In this document: in pieces, positions 39,988 through 49,232 of the stretch
Layout: every line of letters starts with the position of its first letter
How positions within the stretch are numbered: position 1 is the first letter of the stretch
DNA from: Peribacillus butanolivorans
Lineage (GTDB): Bacteria > Bacillota > Bacilli > Bacillales > DSM-1321
Direction of reading: 5' to 3'
NCBI RefSeq assembly: GCF_001273755.1
Contig: NZ_LGYA01000001.1
Location: 1,384,857 to 1,448,856 of the forward strand
Length of the DNA: 64,000 nucleotides
The notes under the pieces: model-generated
What the model saw: only the letters and a program-made list of their open reading frames with translations
Databases searched by the model: none
Told to the model about the DNA's origin: nothing
Position numbers and translations under genes: made by a program

Positions 39988-40013
39988 CAGAGCTTTTTAA
40001 AGGCTCTGTTTTT
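39988..40013 (+). terminator. cinA terminator; 39979-40325 gap
   Basis: CAGAGC pairs with GCTCTG and is followed by five T residues. The 347-base gap between cinA and recA holds this terminator, an AT-rich stretch without genes, the LexA box, the recA promoter and the recA leader. Confidence 0.65.
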
Positions 40014-40166
40014 GTTTGATTTAAGAAGTTTCTTTCATGTAAAAAAAGGGAAAAGAAAAAACAGTTAATTCTATAAAAATGCTTTTTCAAAGACGTTATT
40101 GAATGAAAATGATGATTTTCTTTAGGAGAAATACTTTTTTGTAAAGAACATTTCAATTGAAAAAAA

Positions 40167-40180
40167 CGAATGAATGTTCG
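40167..40180. promoter_or_regulatory. LexA (SOS) box upstream of recA
   Basis: CGAATGAATGTTCG fits the Bacillus LexA consensus CGAACRNRYGTTCG at every defined position but one (T for C at position 5). It lies 9 bases upstream of the recA -35, as expected for SOS control. Confidence 0.8.
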
Positions 40181-40189
40181 ACTTTTTGC

Positions 40190-40218
40190 TTGGCAAAATA
40201 GTAAAAAGAGTATATAGT
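40190..40218 (+). promoter_or_regulatory. SigA-type promoter for recA
   Basis: TTGGCA (40190-40195), 17-base spacer, TATAGT (40213-40218), directly downstream of the LexA box. The leader of about 100 bases contains CTTACGTAAG, a short palindrome. Confidence 0.65.
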
Positions 40219-40325
40219 AAAGATAGGTTTTGAGACAAGATACAAACCTTGTTCTCAAATAATTGCTTACGTAAGAACATCTTTAATCGGACAGCCGATT
40301 ATTTGAATATAGAGGAGGAAATTGA

Positions 40326-41366
40326 GTGAGTGATCGTCAAGCGGCTTTAGATATGGCGTTAAAACAAATTGAAAAACAATTTGGTAAAGGTTCTATTATG
40401 AAACTTGGAGAACAGTCTGATCGAAGAATCTCAACGATTTCAAGCGGTTCTTTAGCATTGGACGTAGCATTGGGAGTAGGCGGATACCCAAGAGGCCGGG
40501 TCATTGAGATATACGGACCTGAAAGCTCAGGTAAAACGACTGTTGCATTGCATGCAATTGCAGAAGTACAAAAGACTGGAGGCACGGCTGCATTCATTGA
40601 TGCTGAGCATGCTTTAGATCCAGCATATTCAGAAAAACTTGGTGTGAATATTGATGAGTTACTGCTTTCTCAGCCTGATACGGGTGAACAAGCACTTGAG
40701 ATTGCTGAGGCGTTAGTGCGAAGCGGCGCGGTAGATATCATTGTTATCGACTCCGTAGCGGCTCTTGTTCCAAAAGCTGAAATCGAAGGTGAAATGGGAG
40801 ATTCCCATATGGGTCTTCAAGCCCGGATGATGTCACAGGCGCTTAGAAAGCTGTCTGGTGCCATTAATAAATCAAATACCATTGCTATATTCATTAACCA
40901 AATCCGTGAAAAAATCGGGGTTATGTTTGGAAATCCAGAAACGACTCCAGGTGGCCGTGCATTGAAATTCTATTCAACTGTTCGCCTTGAAGTACGTCGT
41001 GCTGAACAATTGAAACAAGGTAATGAAATTGTCGGTAATAAAACCAAAATTAAAATCGTGAAAAATAAGGTAGCTCCCCCATTCCGTCAAGCAGAAGTCG
41101 ACATTATGTATGGTCAAGGGATTTCTCAGGAAGGTGAAATCATTGATATGGGTGCAGATCTTGATATTGTCCTAAAAAGCGGCTCTTGGTATTCATACAA
41201 TGAAGAGCGTGTCGGACAAGGACGGGAAAATGCGAAAATGTTCTTGAAAGAAAATCAGGATATTGCTCTGGAAATTTCACAGAAAATCAGAGATCATTAT
41301 AACCTTGATGGAGAGCATGAACTACCAGAAGAGACAGAAGAGGAACATTTTGAATTACTTGATTAA
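40326..41366 (+). CDS. recA: Recombinase RecA
   Basis: 346 residues, GTG start with AGAGGAGGAAATT in front. Walker [10 protein letters not shown] near 65, Walker [19 protein letters not shown] near 140, and the [25 protein letters not shown] block near 195. C-terminal acidic tail ([12 protein letters not shown]). Own SOS-type promoter and terminator. No intein or intron interrupts it. Confidence 0.98.
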   Translation: MSDRQAALDMALKQIEKQFGKGSIMKLGEQSDRRISTISSGSLALDVALGVGGYPRGRVIEIYGPESSGKTTVALHAIAEVQKTGGTAAFIDAEHALDPAYSEKLGVNIDELLLSQPDTGEQALEIAEALVRSGAVDIIVIDSVAALVPKAEIEGEMGDSHMGLQARMMSQALRKLSGAINKSNTIAIFINQIREKIGVMFGNPETTPGGRALKFYSTVRLEVRRAEQLKQGNEIVGNKTKIKIVKNKVAPPFRQAEVDIMYGQGISQEGEIIDMGADLDIVLKSGSWYSYNEERVGQGRENAKMFLKENQDIALEISQKIRDHYNLDGEHELPEETEEEHFELLD

Positions 41367-41372
41367 TGATAG

Positions 41373-41406
41373 AAAAAGACCTAAGCTTGTTTGCTTAGGT
41401 CTTTTT
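41373..41406 (+). terminator. recA terminator; 41367-41730 gap
   Basis: AAAAAGACCTAAGC pairs with GCTTAGGTCTTTTT around ttgttt. The 364-base gap between recA and rny holds this terminator, the rny promoter and an AT-rich leader; I see no gene in it. B. subtilis has pbpX at this place; it is absent here. Confidence 0.85.
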
Positions 41407-41569
41407 CTATATCTTGTGAAGTCATGTAAAATGAAAAAAGTACAAAATTTTCAGCGAATTTATCGGTCGTGAAAACGGGTTTACAGTCTTTTTCCATAAT
41501 AATGTTGTACAGAATAGCGATTGATATTAATAAAACTTGAATAATCATTGATACATAAGGGACAAACGC

Positions 41570-41598
41570 TTGACAATAAAAATTCTCAACTATACAAT
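41570..41598 (+). promoter_or_regulatory. SigA-type promoter for rny
   Basis: Perfect TTGACA (41570-41575), 17-base spacer, TACAAT (41593-41598), about 130 bases before the rny start. Confidence 0.7.
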
Positions 41599-41730
41599 TA
41601 ATATGTATATTTTACAATTTTTCAAACTAAAATTTTGAAAATTAAGTGCTGTATATTGAATTATGTGCAATGTACTTGCCGACAGTTCAACATTTTATGT
41701 AAAAAGTTCATAGCAAGGGGAGGTGAAACG

Positions 41731-43290
41731 ATGGAACCCATGACAATCATCTTCACTTTGCTTGGCCTAATCGTCGGTGCAGTTGTTGGTTATTTTATTC
41801 ACAAATCAAAATTTGAGAGTAAAATAGCAGGGGCAAAGGGCTCTGCAGAACAAATCCTTGAGGATGCAAAACGTGAAGCGGATGCTCTTAAGAAAGAAGC
41901 CTTGTTGGAAGCAAAAGATGAAATTCATAAAGTTCGCTCTGATTCTGATCGAGAATCTCGTGAAAGAAGAAGCGAATTACAAAAACAAGAAAATCGGTTA
42001 TTGCAAAGAGAAGAGAATCTTGACCGGAAGGATGAAACGTTAGACAAACGTGAAAGCCTTTTGGAGAAAAAAGAGGATTCTCTAAACCAAAGACAACAGC
42101 ATATTGAAGAGATGGAAAGCAAAGTGGACGAGATGGTTCGTAAGCAGCAAACAGAGCTTGAACGTGTTTCCGGCTTAACTCGTGAAGAAGCTAAAGCAAT
42201 CATTATAGACCGAATGGAAAACGAGCTTGCTCACGATGTAGCGCTTATGATTAAAGAAAGTGATACCCGTGCCAAAGAAGAAGCTGATAAAAAAGCAAAA
42301 GAAATTCTTTCTCTTGCCATTCAGCGTTGTGCGGCTGATCATGTCGCAGAAACCACCGTTTCTGTAGTAAATCTTCCAAACGATGAAATGAAAGGCCGGA
42401 TTATCGGACGTGAAGGCCGAAATATCCGGACATTAGAAACGCTAACAGGTATTGACCTTATTATTGATGATACTCCTGAAGCTGTCATTTTATCTGGATT
42501 CGATCCAATCAGACGGGAAACGGCACGTTTGGCTCTTGAAAAGCTAGTTCAGGACGGTCGGATTCATCCGGCACGTATTGAAGAAATGGTTGACAAAGCA
42601 AGACGTGAGGTAGATGAACATATTCGTGAAATTGGTGAACAAACAACATTTGAAGTTGGTGTTCACGGGCTCCATCCAGATCTCATCAAAATACTCGGTC
42701 GTTTGAAATTCCGTACCAGCTACGGTCAAAACGTGCTCAAGCATTCAATTGAAGTAGCCCAGCTTTCAGGATTACTTGCTGCTGAGCTTGGTGAGGATGA
42801 AGTTCTTGCCCGCCGTGCAGGTTTATTGCATGATATAGGGAAAGCAATTGATCATGAAGTAGAAGGCAGTCACGTTGAAATTGGCGTGGAATTGGCAACC
42901 AAGTATAAAGAGCATCCAACTGTCATCAACAGCATCGCTTCACATCATGGTGATACAGAACCAACTTCCATTATTTCAGTGCTTGTGGCAGCCGCTGATG
43001 CGTTATCAGCTGCAAGACCAGGTGCAAGAAGTGAAACGCTGGAAAATTACATTAGAAGACTCGAAAAACTTGAAGAGATTTCCGAATCCTATGATGGAGT
43101 GGAAAAATCATTTGCAATTCAAGCCGGACGTGAAGTGCGGATTCTAGTGAAACCAGAACAAATAGATGATCTTTCGGCACATCGACTCGCACGTGATATC
43201 CGGAAAAGGATTGAAGAAGAGCTCGATTACCCAGGTCATATAAAAGTAACGGTTATCCGTGAAACAAGAGCAGTAGAATATGCCAAATAA
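41731..43290 (+). CDS. rny: Ribonuclease Y
   Basis: 519 residues from the ATG at 41731 (AGGGGAGGTGAAACG in front); an earlier in-frame start would add 32 unlikely residues. Membrane-anchored endoribonuclease that starts mRNA decay. One N-terminal membrane helix (5-25), a long coiled coil (about 30-200), a KH domain ([15 protein letters not shown], about 215), and an HD domain with catalytic HDIGK near 368. Normal length. Confidence 0.97.
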   Translation: MEPMTIIFTLLGLIVGAVVGYFIHKSKFESKIAGAKGSAEQILEDAKREADALKKEALLEAKDEIHKVRSDSDRESRERRSELQKQENRLLQREENLDRKDETLDKRESLLEKKEDSLNQRQQHIEEMESKVDEMVRKQQTELERVSGLTREEAKAIIIDRMENELAHDVALMIKESDTRAKEEADKKAKEILSLAIQRCAADHVAETTVSVVNLPNDEMKGRIIGREGRNIRTLETLTGIDLIIDDTPEAVILSGFDPIRRETARLALEKLVQDGRIHPARIEEMVDKARREVDEHIREIGEQTTFEVGVHGLHPDLIKILGRLKFRTSYGQNVLKHSIEVAQLSGLLAAELGEDEVLARRAGLLHDIGKAIDHEVEGSHVEIGVELATKYKEHPTVINSIASHHGDTEPTSIISVLVAAADALSAARPGARSETLENYIRRLEKLEEISESYDGVEKSFAIQAGREVRILVKPEQIDDLSAHRLARDIRKRIEEELDYPGHIKVTVIRETRAVEYAK

Positions 43291-43298
43291 TATTTGGT

Positions 43299-43338
43299 AA
43301 TGAAAACGAAGTGGTGCAAACCACTTCGTTTTCATTTT
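43299..43338 (+). terminator. rny terminator
   Basis: AATGAAAACGAAGTGG pairs with CCACTTCGTTTTCATT around tgcaaa, a 16-bp perfect stem followed by TTG. Confidence 0.8.
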
Positions 43339-43453
43339 GCTTATAAAGAACCATTATGGGGTGTTTTTACAAAATTATAATTCCATATTATGTTACAATA
43401 CATACATTGAATATTCTTATCATTAGAAATGTGGATTTAGAAAGGGTTTTACT

Positions 43454-44251
43454 ATGAAATTGCTATTTATTGGAGATGTTGTAGGGTCTCCTGGCCGTGA
43501 TATGGTCCAAGAATACCTTCCAAAATTAAAAGAAAAGTATAGACCGCATATCACGGTTATTAATGGGGAAAATGCTGCAGGTGGCAGGGGGATTACGGAA
43601 AAGATTTATCGTAGTTTTCTACAGTGGGGAGCACAGGCAGTAACGATGGGGAACCATACATGGGATAATCGCGATATTTTCAATTTTATTGATGAAGCGA
43701 AATATCTCGTCCGTCCAGCGAATTTTCCAGAGGGAACTCCCGGAGAAGGAATAAAATTTATTAAATTGAACCAGCAGGAAATTGCGGTCATAAATTTGCA
43801 AGCAAGGACATTCATGCCTGATTTGGATTGTCCGTTCAAAAAAGCGGAAGAACTCGTGTTGGAGGCTCAAAAAAGGACACCAATCATCTTTGTCGATTTT
43901 CATGGTGAGGCTACAAGTGAAAAGCAGGCGATGGGTTGGTACTTAGATGGAAAAGTGACAGCCGTTGTAGGTACACACACACATGTCCAGACAGCCGATA
44001 ACCGGGTTTTACCCGAAGGGACCGCTTATATATCAGATGTAGGTATGACAGGCCCGTATGATGGCATTCTCGGCATGGAGAGAGGGGCAGTCATCCATCG
44101 CTTCTTGACCAGCCTTCCTGTTCGTTTCGAAGTGCCTAAAGAAGGGCGTACCCTATTAAGTGCTGTGCTCATAGATATTGATGATAAGACGGGCATGGCT
44201 AAAAAGATAGACCGAATACTCATCAATGAAGATCATCCGCTTTACACATGA
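43454..44251 (+). CDS. ymdB: Metallophosphoesterase YmdB
   Basis: 265 residues. Phosphodiesterase acting on 2',3'-cyclic nucleotides; in B. subtilis it affects biofilm and motility choice. Metal-binding motifs: FIGDVVGSPGRDMV at the start, NGENAAGG near 34, MGNHTWDN near 64, VDFHGEATSEK near 150 and GTHTHVQTAD near 176. RBS AGAAAGGGTTTTACT. Placed between rny and spoVS as usual. Confidence 0.94.
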   Translation: MKLLFIGDVVGSPGRDMVQEYLPKLKEKYRPHITVINGENAAGGRGITEKIYRSFLQWGAQAVTMGNHTWDNRDIFNFIDEAKYLVRPANFPEGTPGEGIKFIKLNQQEIAVINLQARTFMPDLDCPFKKAEELVLEAQKRTPIIFVDFHGEATSEKQAMGWYLDGKVTAVVGTHTHVQTADNRVLPEGTAYISDVGMTGPYDGILGMERGAVIHRFLTSLPVRFEVPKEGRTLLSAVLIDIDDKTGMAKKIDRILINEDHPLYT

Positions 44252-44255
44252 ATTG

Positions 44256-44295
44256 AATGGACAGACAGTCAAATGACTGATTGTCCATTTTTTTT
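44256..44295 (+). terminator. ymdB terminator
   Basis: AATGGACA pairs with TGTCCATT, with inner AGTCA/TGACT, followed by T residues. Confidence 0.85.
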
Positions 44296-44432
44296 CAATA
44301 ATAAATCGATTGGTGGACAATCCCGGGTTTTCTTTGTCATACAAGTTTTACTTCCTGAATATAGTAGCAGTGGAAAGAGTTATAACTATTGAGCCAAGTT
44401 ATAATCGGCAGGGAAAACAAGGAGGACTAGGA

Positions 44433-44693
44433 ATGGAAATATTAAAGGTTTCAGCAAAATCTAATCCTAATTCTGTAGCAGGCGCACTAGCGGGAGTGCT
44501 CAGAGAAAGAGGAGCAGCCGAAATTCAAGCAATCGGTGCAGGTGCGTTAAATCAAGCCGTCAAGGCAGTAGCAATCGCAAGAGGGTTTGTCGCACCTAGT
44601 GGAGTTGACTTGATTTGTATTCCTGCCTTTACAGATATACTTATTGATGGCGAAGAGAGAACGGCGATTAAGCTAATCATTGAACCAAGATAA
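44433..44693 (+). CDS. spoVS: Stage V sporulation protein S
   Basis: 86 residues from the ATG at 44433, chosen because CAAGGAGGACTAGGA precedes it and MEILKVSAKSNPNSVAGALAG is the family start. Alba-like fold, highly conserved; needed for spore coat assembly and dehydration in B. subtilis, where it is SigH-dependent. Length matches the family exactly. Terminator follows. Confidence 0.96.
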   Translation: MEILKVSAKSNPNSVAGALAGVLRERGAAEIQAIGAGALNQAVKAVAIARGFVAPSGVDLICIPAFTDILIDGEERTAIKLIIEPR

Positions 44694-44709
44694 TTTCATA
44701 TGTGGGTGC

Positions 44710-44742
44710 CCTGTTTGTCAGCTGGCGAGCAGGTTCTTTTTT
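44710..44742 (+). terminator. spoVS terminator
   Basis: CCTGTTTGTC pairs with GGCGAGCAGG (with G-U pairs) around agct, followed by a T-rich run. Confidence 0.65.
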
Positions 44743-44829
44743 GTACTAAAATTCAAATGACGAAAAACCTTAGCCATTTTATAATAGATCATATTAGCTA
44801 TGAAAGTTAAGCAAGGGAGGAGGATTATT

Positions 44830-45750
44830 TTGGCGATTTTTGATGCGCATTGTGATGTGTTAATGAAGATGTTTATAGATCCAGATATTTCTTTTTTGGA
44901 CAGTGATAAGTTACATATAACAAAACGGGGATTATTGGATGCAGGAGGAAAAGTCCAATGTTTTGCAATTTATATTCCAGAAAAGGTCCACCCAGATATG
45001 AGATTTCAGTCAGCCTTAGCGATGGTTGATATTTTTCATGAAAAGATTTTATCAGAGCCGGAAATGAAATTTATACGGAGCAAGACTGACATCGATAATC
45101 TAAAGGAAAAAGAAATCGGTGCTATGCTGACATTGGAAGGCTGCGATTGTATTGGAAATGATTTATTAAAACTAAAAACACTTCTCCGTCTTGGTGTTTC
45201 TTCAGTAGGGCTAACATGGAATTATGCCAACCTTGTGGCTGATGGAGCATTAGAAACAAGAGGAAGTGGGTTGACAAGTTTTGGAACAGAAGTTGTGACC
45301 CTTTTAAACGAGCAATCGATTTGGTGTGATTTATCTCATTTATCTGAAGCTGGTTTTTGGGACACATTAAAAAGAGCGGATTTTCCAATTGCATCCCATT
45401 CAAATGCTAATAATTTATGTTCGCATCCGCGGAATTTAAAAGACAGCCAGATAAAAGCCCTTTTACAAAAAAATGGCGTGATAGGGGTAACCTTTGTTCC
45501 ACAATTCCTATCCAGTGGTTATTCGGCTTCAATAAAAGATATCCTGAACCATATAGACCATATATGCAGTTTGGGCGGGGAAAAACAAATTGGCTTTGGG
45601 TCTGACTTCGATGGAATAGAACATATGGTAGACAAATTAGCATCCTTTAATGATTATCATAACTTAATCAATGACTTGAATAGGCTTTATTCTGCTGAGT
45701 TTGTAAAAGGACTCCTTTTTGAGAATTTCACTCGGAATTTTCCACGTTAA
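44830..45750 (+). CDS. Membrane dipeptidase family (M19) protein
   Basis: 306 residues from the TTG at 44830, chosen because AGGGAGGAGGATTATT precedes it; this gives MAIFDAHCDVLMKM. The HxD metal motif (DAHCD) at the start, the Glu metal ligand in LEGCDCIG near 100, the HSNANNLCSHPRNL block near 185 and GSDFDGIEHM near 257 mark the renal dipeptidase family. It would cut dipeptides in the cytosol. No signal peptide. This gene is not in this place in B. subtilis but is in other Bacillus. Confidence 0.88.
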   Translation: MAIFDAHCDVLMKMFIDPDISFLDSDKLHITKRGLLDAGGKVQCFAIYIPEKVHPDMRFQSALAMVDIFHEKILSEPEMKFIRSKTDIDNLKEKEIGAMLTLEGCDCIGNDLLKLKTLLRLGVSSVGLTWNYANLVADGALETRGSGLTSFGTEVVTLLNEQSIWCDLSHLSEAGFWDTLKRADFPIASHSNANNLCSHPRNLKDSQIKALLQKNGVIGVTFVPQFLSSGYSASIKDILNHIDHICSLGGEKQIGFGSDFDGIEHMVDKLASFNDYHNLINDLNRLYSAEFVKGLLFENFTRNFPR

Positions 45751-45854
45751 AAGGTGATAAATTTAATTCTGACTATATAGATATGAATAAATATTCTGAA
45801 AATATAAAAAATGGAGGCAAAAAGGTTGCAATTTAATGATTTAACCGATAGAAT

Positions 45855-45868
45855 TGAAAGCGTTTAGT
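45855..45868. promoter_or_regulatory. Candidate cre (CcpA) site upstream of korA
   Basis: TGAAAGCGTTTAGT matches the cre consensus TGWAANCGNTNWCA except the last two bases. It lies 103 bases upstream of korA, suggesting carbon catabolite control. The 220-base intergenic region is otherwise AT-rich. Confidence 0.3.
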
Positions 45869-45970
45869 ACACCTTTCCTAAATAGAACGATTTATATACA
45901 TAGTCTAATGTTCTGGCGAGAGGTGCGGTTAAATGCATTTATATACGAACGTTCTAAAGGAGTGTAAGAC

Positions 45971-47728
45971 ATGATCAATCAACTTTCATGGAAAGTTGGC
46001 GGACAACAAGGTGAAGGTATTGAAAGTACAGGAGAAATATTCTGTATTGCCCTCAATCGCTTAGGTTATTACTTGTATGGCTACCGTCATTTCTCATCCC
46101 GAATTAAGGGAGGACACACGAATAACAAAATTCGTGTAAGTACTACCGAAACTCGTGCTATCTCTGATGATTTAGACATCTTAGTTGCTTTTGACCAAGA
46201 AACAATTGACGTCAATTATAAAGAATTACATGTAGGTGGCATCATAATCGCTGATGCAAAATTCAAACCTGTCTGCCCAGAAGATACAAAGGCAGAATTA
46301 TATATTGTTCCATTTACGGAAATCGCTGCAGAATTAGGTACATCATTAATGAAAAACATGGTGGCTATCGGTGCGACATGTGCTGTACTTGGTATGGAAA
46401 TTTCCGTATTCAACGATGTTGTTGATGAAATCTTCGGTCGTAAAGGCGAAGAAATCGTTAAAAAGAATATGGATGCCATTACTGCTGGCTACAAAGCCAT
46501 GGAAGTACTGCTTGGAGAAAAGCTTGGCGCAATGGAGCTAGAAAAAGCAGACGGACAGAAACGTTTATTCATGATCGGGAACGATGCTATCGCTCTAGGA
46601 GCTGTTGCAGGTGGATGTCGCTTCATGGCAGCATACCCAATTACTCCTGCCTCTGAAATTATGGAATATCTAATCAAAAAACTTCCACAATTGGGCGGTA
46701 CTGTCATTCAGACAGAAGATGAAATAGCTGCAGCCACAATGGCAATCGGTGCAAACTACGGTGGTGTTCGTGCTATCACAGCTTCTGCTGGTCCAGGACT
46801 TTCCTTAAAAATGGAGGCAATTGGCTTAGCGGGTATTACCGAGACGCCTATTGTCATTGTTGATACACAACGTGGCGGTCCTTCTACTGGACTTCCTACG
46901 AAACAAGAGCAATCCGATTTAATGGCCATGATTTATGGTACACACGGTGAAATCCCAAAAATCGTCATGGCCCCAAGTACTGTTGAAGAAGCATTTTATG
47001 ATACGGCAGAAGCGTTCAATCTCGCGGAGGAATATCAATGTCCGGTTATCATTTTATCCGACTTACAGCTATCGCTAGGTAAACAAACGGTTCAGCCGCT
47101 TGATTACAGCAAAGTAGAGATCAGACGCGGTAAATTGGTAGATTTTGAAATTGAAGAACCAGAAAATAAATCATACTTCAAGCGTTATAAAGTAACGGAA
47201 GACGGCGTTTCACCTCGTGTTGTTCCTGGTATGAAAAATGGAATTCACCATGTTACTGGTGTTGAACATGATGAGACAGGGAGACCTTCTGAGACGGCTG
47301 TGAATCGAAAAGCGCAGATGGATAAACGGATGCGTAAGCTGAATAATTTAGCTAACACTTTCCATACACCTGTATACAAAAACACACCGCATGAAGAAGC
47401 GGATTTACTAATTCTTGGTTTTAACTCTACTCGTGGTACGATTGATGAAGCAATTGGTAGACTAGAAACGGATGGGGTAAAAGTGAATCATGCGCAAATT
47501 CGTTTGATTCATCCGTTCCCAACCGATGAAGTTCTATCTTTAGTACAATCGGCTAAGAAAGTAGTAGTAATCGAAAATAATGCGACTGGACAATTGGCTA
47601 ATATTATCAAGATGAATGTCGGACATGTTAATAAAATTAAAAGCATCCTAAAATATGATGGCAACCCATTCCTCCCGCATGAAATTCACACACAATGCAA
47701 GGAGATGTTCGAATATGGCAACGTTTAA
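45971..47728 (+). CDS. korA: 2-oxoacid:ferredoxin oxidoreductase, fused gamma/alpha subunit
   Basis: 585 residues, ATG with AAAGGAGTGTAAGAC in front. Gamma domain about 10-185 (GGQQGEGIESTGEI), then the pyrimidine-binding alpha domain (PITPASEIMEYLIKKLP near 225; DTQRGGPSTGLPTKQEQSDL near 300), and a C-terminal transketolase-like domain. Oxidatively decarboxylates 2-oxoglutarate or another 2-oxoacid using ferredoxin. Overlaps korB by 14 bases. Confidence 0.93.
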   Translation: MINQLSWKVGGQQGEGIESTGEIFCIALNRLGYYLYGYRHFSSRIKGGHTNNKIRVSTTETRAISDDLDILVAFDQETIDVNYKELHVGGIIIADAKFKPVCPEDTKAELYIVPFTEIAAELGTSLMKNMVAIGATCAVLGMEISVFNDVVDEIFGRKGEEIVKKNMDAITAGYKAMEVLLGEKLGAMELEKADGQKRLFMIGNDAIALGAVAGGCRFMAAYPITPASEIMEYLIKKLPQLGGTVIQTEDEIAAATMAIGANYGGVRAITASAGPGLSLKMEAIGLAGITETPIVIVDTQRGGPSTGLPTKQEQSDLMAMIYGTHGEIPKIVMAPSTVEEAFYDTAEAFNLAEEYQCPVIILSDLQLSLGKQTVQPLDYSKVEIRRGKLVDFEIEEPENKSYFKRYKVTEDGVSPRVVPGMKNGIHHVTGVEHDETGRPSETAVNRKAQMDKRMRKLNNLANTFHTPVYKNTPHEEADLLILGFNSTRGTIDEAIGRLETDGVKVNHAQIRLIHPFPTDEVLSLVQSAKKVVVIENNATGQLANIIKMNVGHVNKIKSILKYDGNPFLPHEIHTQCKEMFEYGNV

Positions 47729-48581
47729 AGAGTTTCGTAATGATGTTAAACCTAACTGGTGTCCTGGCTGTGGAGATTTCTCCGTTCAGGCTGCCATGCA
47801 GCGTGCGGCAGCCAATGTAGGATTGGAGCCGGAAAACTTAGCTGTTGTTTCTGGTATCGGCTGTTCAGGACGTATTTCCGGTTACATCAAGTCATATGGC
47901 TTCCACGGAATTCATGGCCGCTCGCTACCGATTGCCCAAGGTGTGAAAATGGCCAACCGTGAATTGACTGTAATAGCTTCAGGCGGAGACGGAGACGGTT
48001 TTGCAATTGGGATGGGACATACTATTCATGCAATCCGTCGTAATATTGATATTACGTATATTGTAATGGATAACCAAATTTATGGTTTGACAAAAGGCCA
48101 GACTTCTCCACGATCAGCTGTTGGATTTAAGACAAAATCCACTCCTGAAGGATCAATCGAGCAGGCTGTTTCACCAATGGAATTAGCTTTATCGGCTGGT
48201 GCTACATTTGTTGCACAAAGCTTTTCGACTGACTTAAAAGACTTGACTGCTATCATTGAAGCAGGGATTAATCATAAAGGGTTCTCCTTTATCAATGTTT
48301 TCTCTCCATGCGTAACATATAACAAGATTAATACGTACGATTGGTTCAAACAAAACTTAACAAAATTAAACACGATTGATGGATATGATTCTTCAAATAA
48401 AGAACAGGCCATGCAAACATTAATGAAGCATGACAGCCTTGTGACAGGGATTATTTATCAAGATTCTTCACGCCCTTCTTATCAGGAGTTAGTACCAGGA
48501 TATGCAGAAAAAGCGTTAAATAAATCTGATCTAACTCTAGATCAAGCTCATTTTGATAAACTTGTTGCAGAATTTATGTAA
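47715..48581 (+). CDS. korB: 2-oxoacid:ferredoxin oxidoreductase, beta subunit
   Basis: 288 residues from the ATG at 47715, chosen because GCAAGGAGATGTTCGAAT precedes it and MATFKEFRNDVKPNWCPGCG is the family start. TPP-binding subunit: WCPGCGDFSVQ with Cys near 16-19, TPP motif GGDGDGFAIGMGH near 92, and DNQIYGLTKGQTSPRS near 122. Partner of KorA. No dedicated ferredoxin subunit gene is present beside it. A strong terminator follows. Confidence 0.94.
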   Translation: MATFKEFRNDVKPNWCPGCGDFSVQAAMQRAAANVGLEPENLAVVSGIGCSGRISGYIKSYGFHGIHGRSLPIAQGVKMANRELTVIASGGDGDGFAIGMGHTIHAIRRNIDITYIVMDNQIYGLTKGQTSPRSAVGFKTKSTPEGSIEQAVSPMELALSAGATFVAQSFSTDLKDLTAIIEAGINHKGFSFINVFSPCVTYNKINTYDWFKQNLTKLNTIDGYDSSNKEQAMQTLMKHDSLVTGIIYQDSSRPSYQELVPGYAEKALNKSDLTLDQAHFDKLVAEFM

Positions 48582-48586
48582 AAGTG

Positions 48587-48624
48587 AAAAGGTTCACCCC
48601 TATAGATGGGGGTGAACCTTTTTT
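48587..48624 (+). terminator. korAB terminator
   Basis: AAAAGGTTCACCCC pairs with GGGGTGAACCTTTT, followed by T residues. Confidence 0.85.
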
Positions 48625-48717
48625 GTGAAATTAAGCGCTCCAGTAATTATGCCTCATGCTAGAACGCTTATTACTGGCTTAGCTTAACAATCGTTATGGC
48701 ATCCGCCGAAGTTACGG

Positions 48718-49002
48718 TTAAAAACCGCAACCGCCACCGAAACCGCGACCGAAACCGCCGAAACCGCCGAAACCGAAGCAACAACGATTCCTTCTTCTAC
48801 AACAACAACGGTCATTGTCGTGATGATGATGATGATGATGGTGACGATCGAAATCTCGGTCACGATCACGGTCACGATCACGGTCACGATCACGGTCACG
48901 GTCACGGTCACGATCGCGTCTATCACAGCGTCTCACTCGACGACAGAAATCGTCTTCATTCCTGTCATGGTGGTGACGATTATTATTTTCAGAACATGAC
49001 AT
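48718..49002 (-). CDS. Low-complexity Arg-Asp repeat/His8/Phe-Gly protein, probable spore-coat component
   Basis: 94 residues on the minus strand from the ATG at 49002, chosen because AAAGGAGTGACTTAT precedes it. Order: MSCSENNNRHHHDRNEDD head; CRRVRRC; eleven consecutive Arg-Asp dipeptides; eight consecutive His; Cys/Arg-rich CCCRRRNRCC; an FGG-rich tail ending GGGCGF. Mixed-charge, metal-binding-capable and cysteine-rich. I do not recognise the family. A SigK-like promoter upstream and the gene's composition suggest a spore outer-layer protein; this is inference. It is flanked by korB and tdh. Confidence 0.75.
   Translation of the reverse strand: MSCSENNNRHHHDRNEDDFCRRVRRCDRRDRDRDRDRDRDRDRDRDRDRDFDRHHHHHHHHDNDRCCCRRRNRCCFGFGGFGGFGRGFGGGCGF
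48855..48914. repeat. 6-base tandem repeat encoding (Arg-Asp)11
   Basis: Ten near-identical hexamers of GTCACG/ATCACG/ATCGCG type follow ATCTCG on the plus strand; read on the minus strand every unit is Arg-Asp. The unit length keeps the frame, so slippage would change the number of Arg-Asp pairs without breaking the gene. Confidence 0.85.
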
Positions 49003-49060
49003 ATAAGTCACTCCTTTAATTATTTTTGTTGTACGAGATATCTTATTCAAGAGCGGACAG

Positions 49061-49088
49061 GATGCTATGGGATCATGACCTTATTAGT
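49061..49088 (-). promoter_or_regulatory. SigK-like promoter of the Arg-Asp repeat gene
   Basis: On the minus strand: AC (49088-49087), 17-base spacer, CATAGCATC (49069-49061), matching AC-N16/17-CATANNNT. It lies about 60 bases upstream of the start codon at 49002. Confidence 0.45.
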
Positions 49089-49232
49089 GAAAATGTACGA
49101 TAGCCCTAAGATTATGATTAGTCAATAAAGGTAAAATGCCCCGTACATTAGGAATACTGGTATTTTTTCAATCGGTTTTTCATACCTTTAATATATTCAG
49201 GAAAATGTAGCCCTATTACAGGGGGAGTGTAT

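Noticed and set aside
45946-45957. LexA-like GAACGTTC upstream of korA
   Set aside because: The half-sites lack the 4-base spacing of the Bacillus SOS box.
48855-48914. CRISPR-like short repeats
   Set aside because: Units are contiguous hexamers without spacers and encode a dipeptide repeat.
48696-49019. Plus-strand frame of 107 codons rich in His-Asp-His-Gly
   Set aside because: It is the mirror of the Arg-Asp repeat gene; no RBS, and the minus-strand frame has a good RBS, promoter and protein-like ends.
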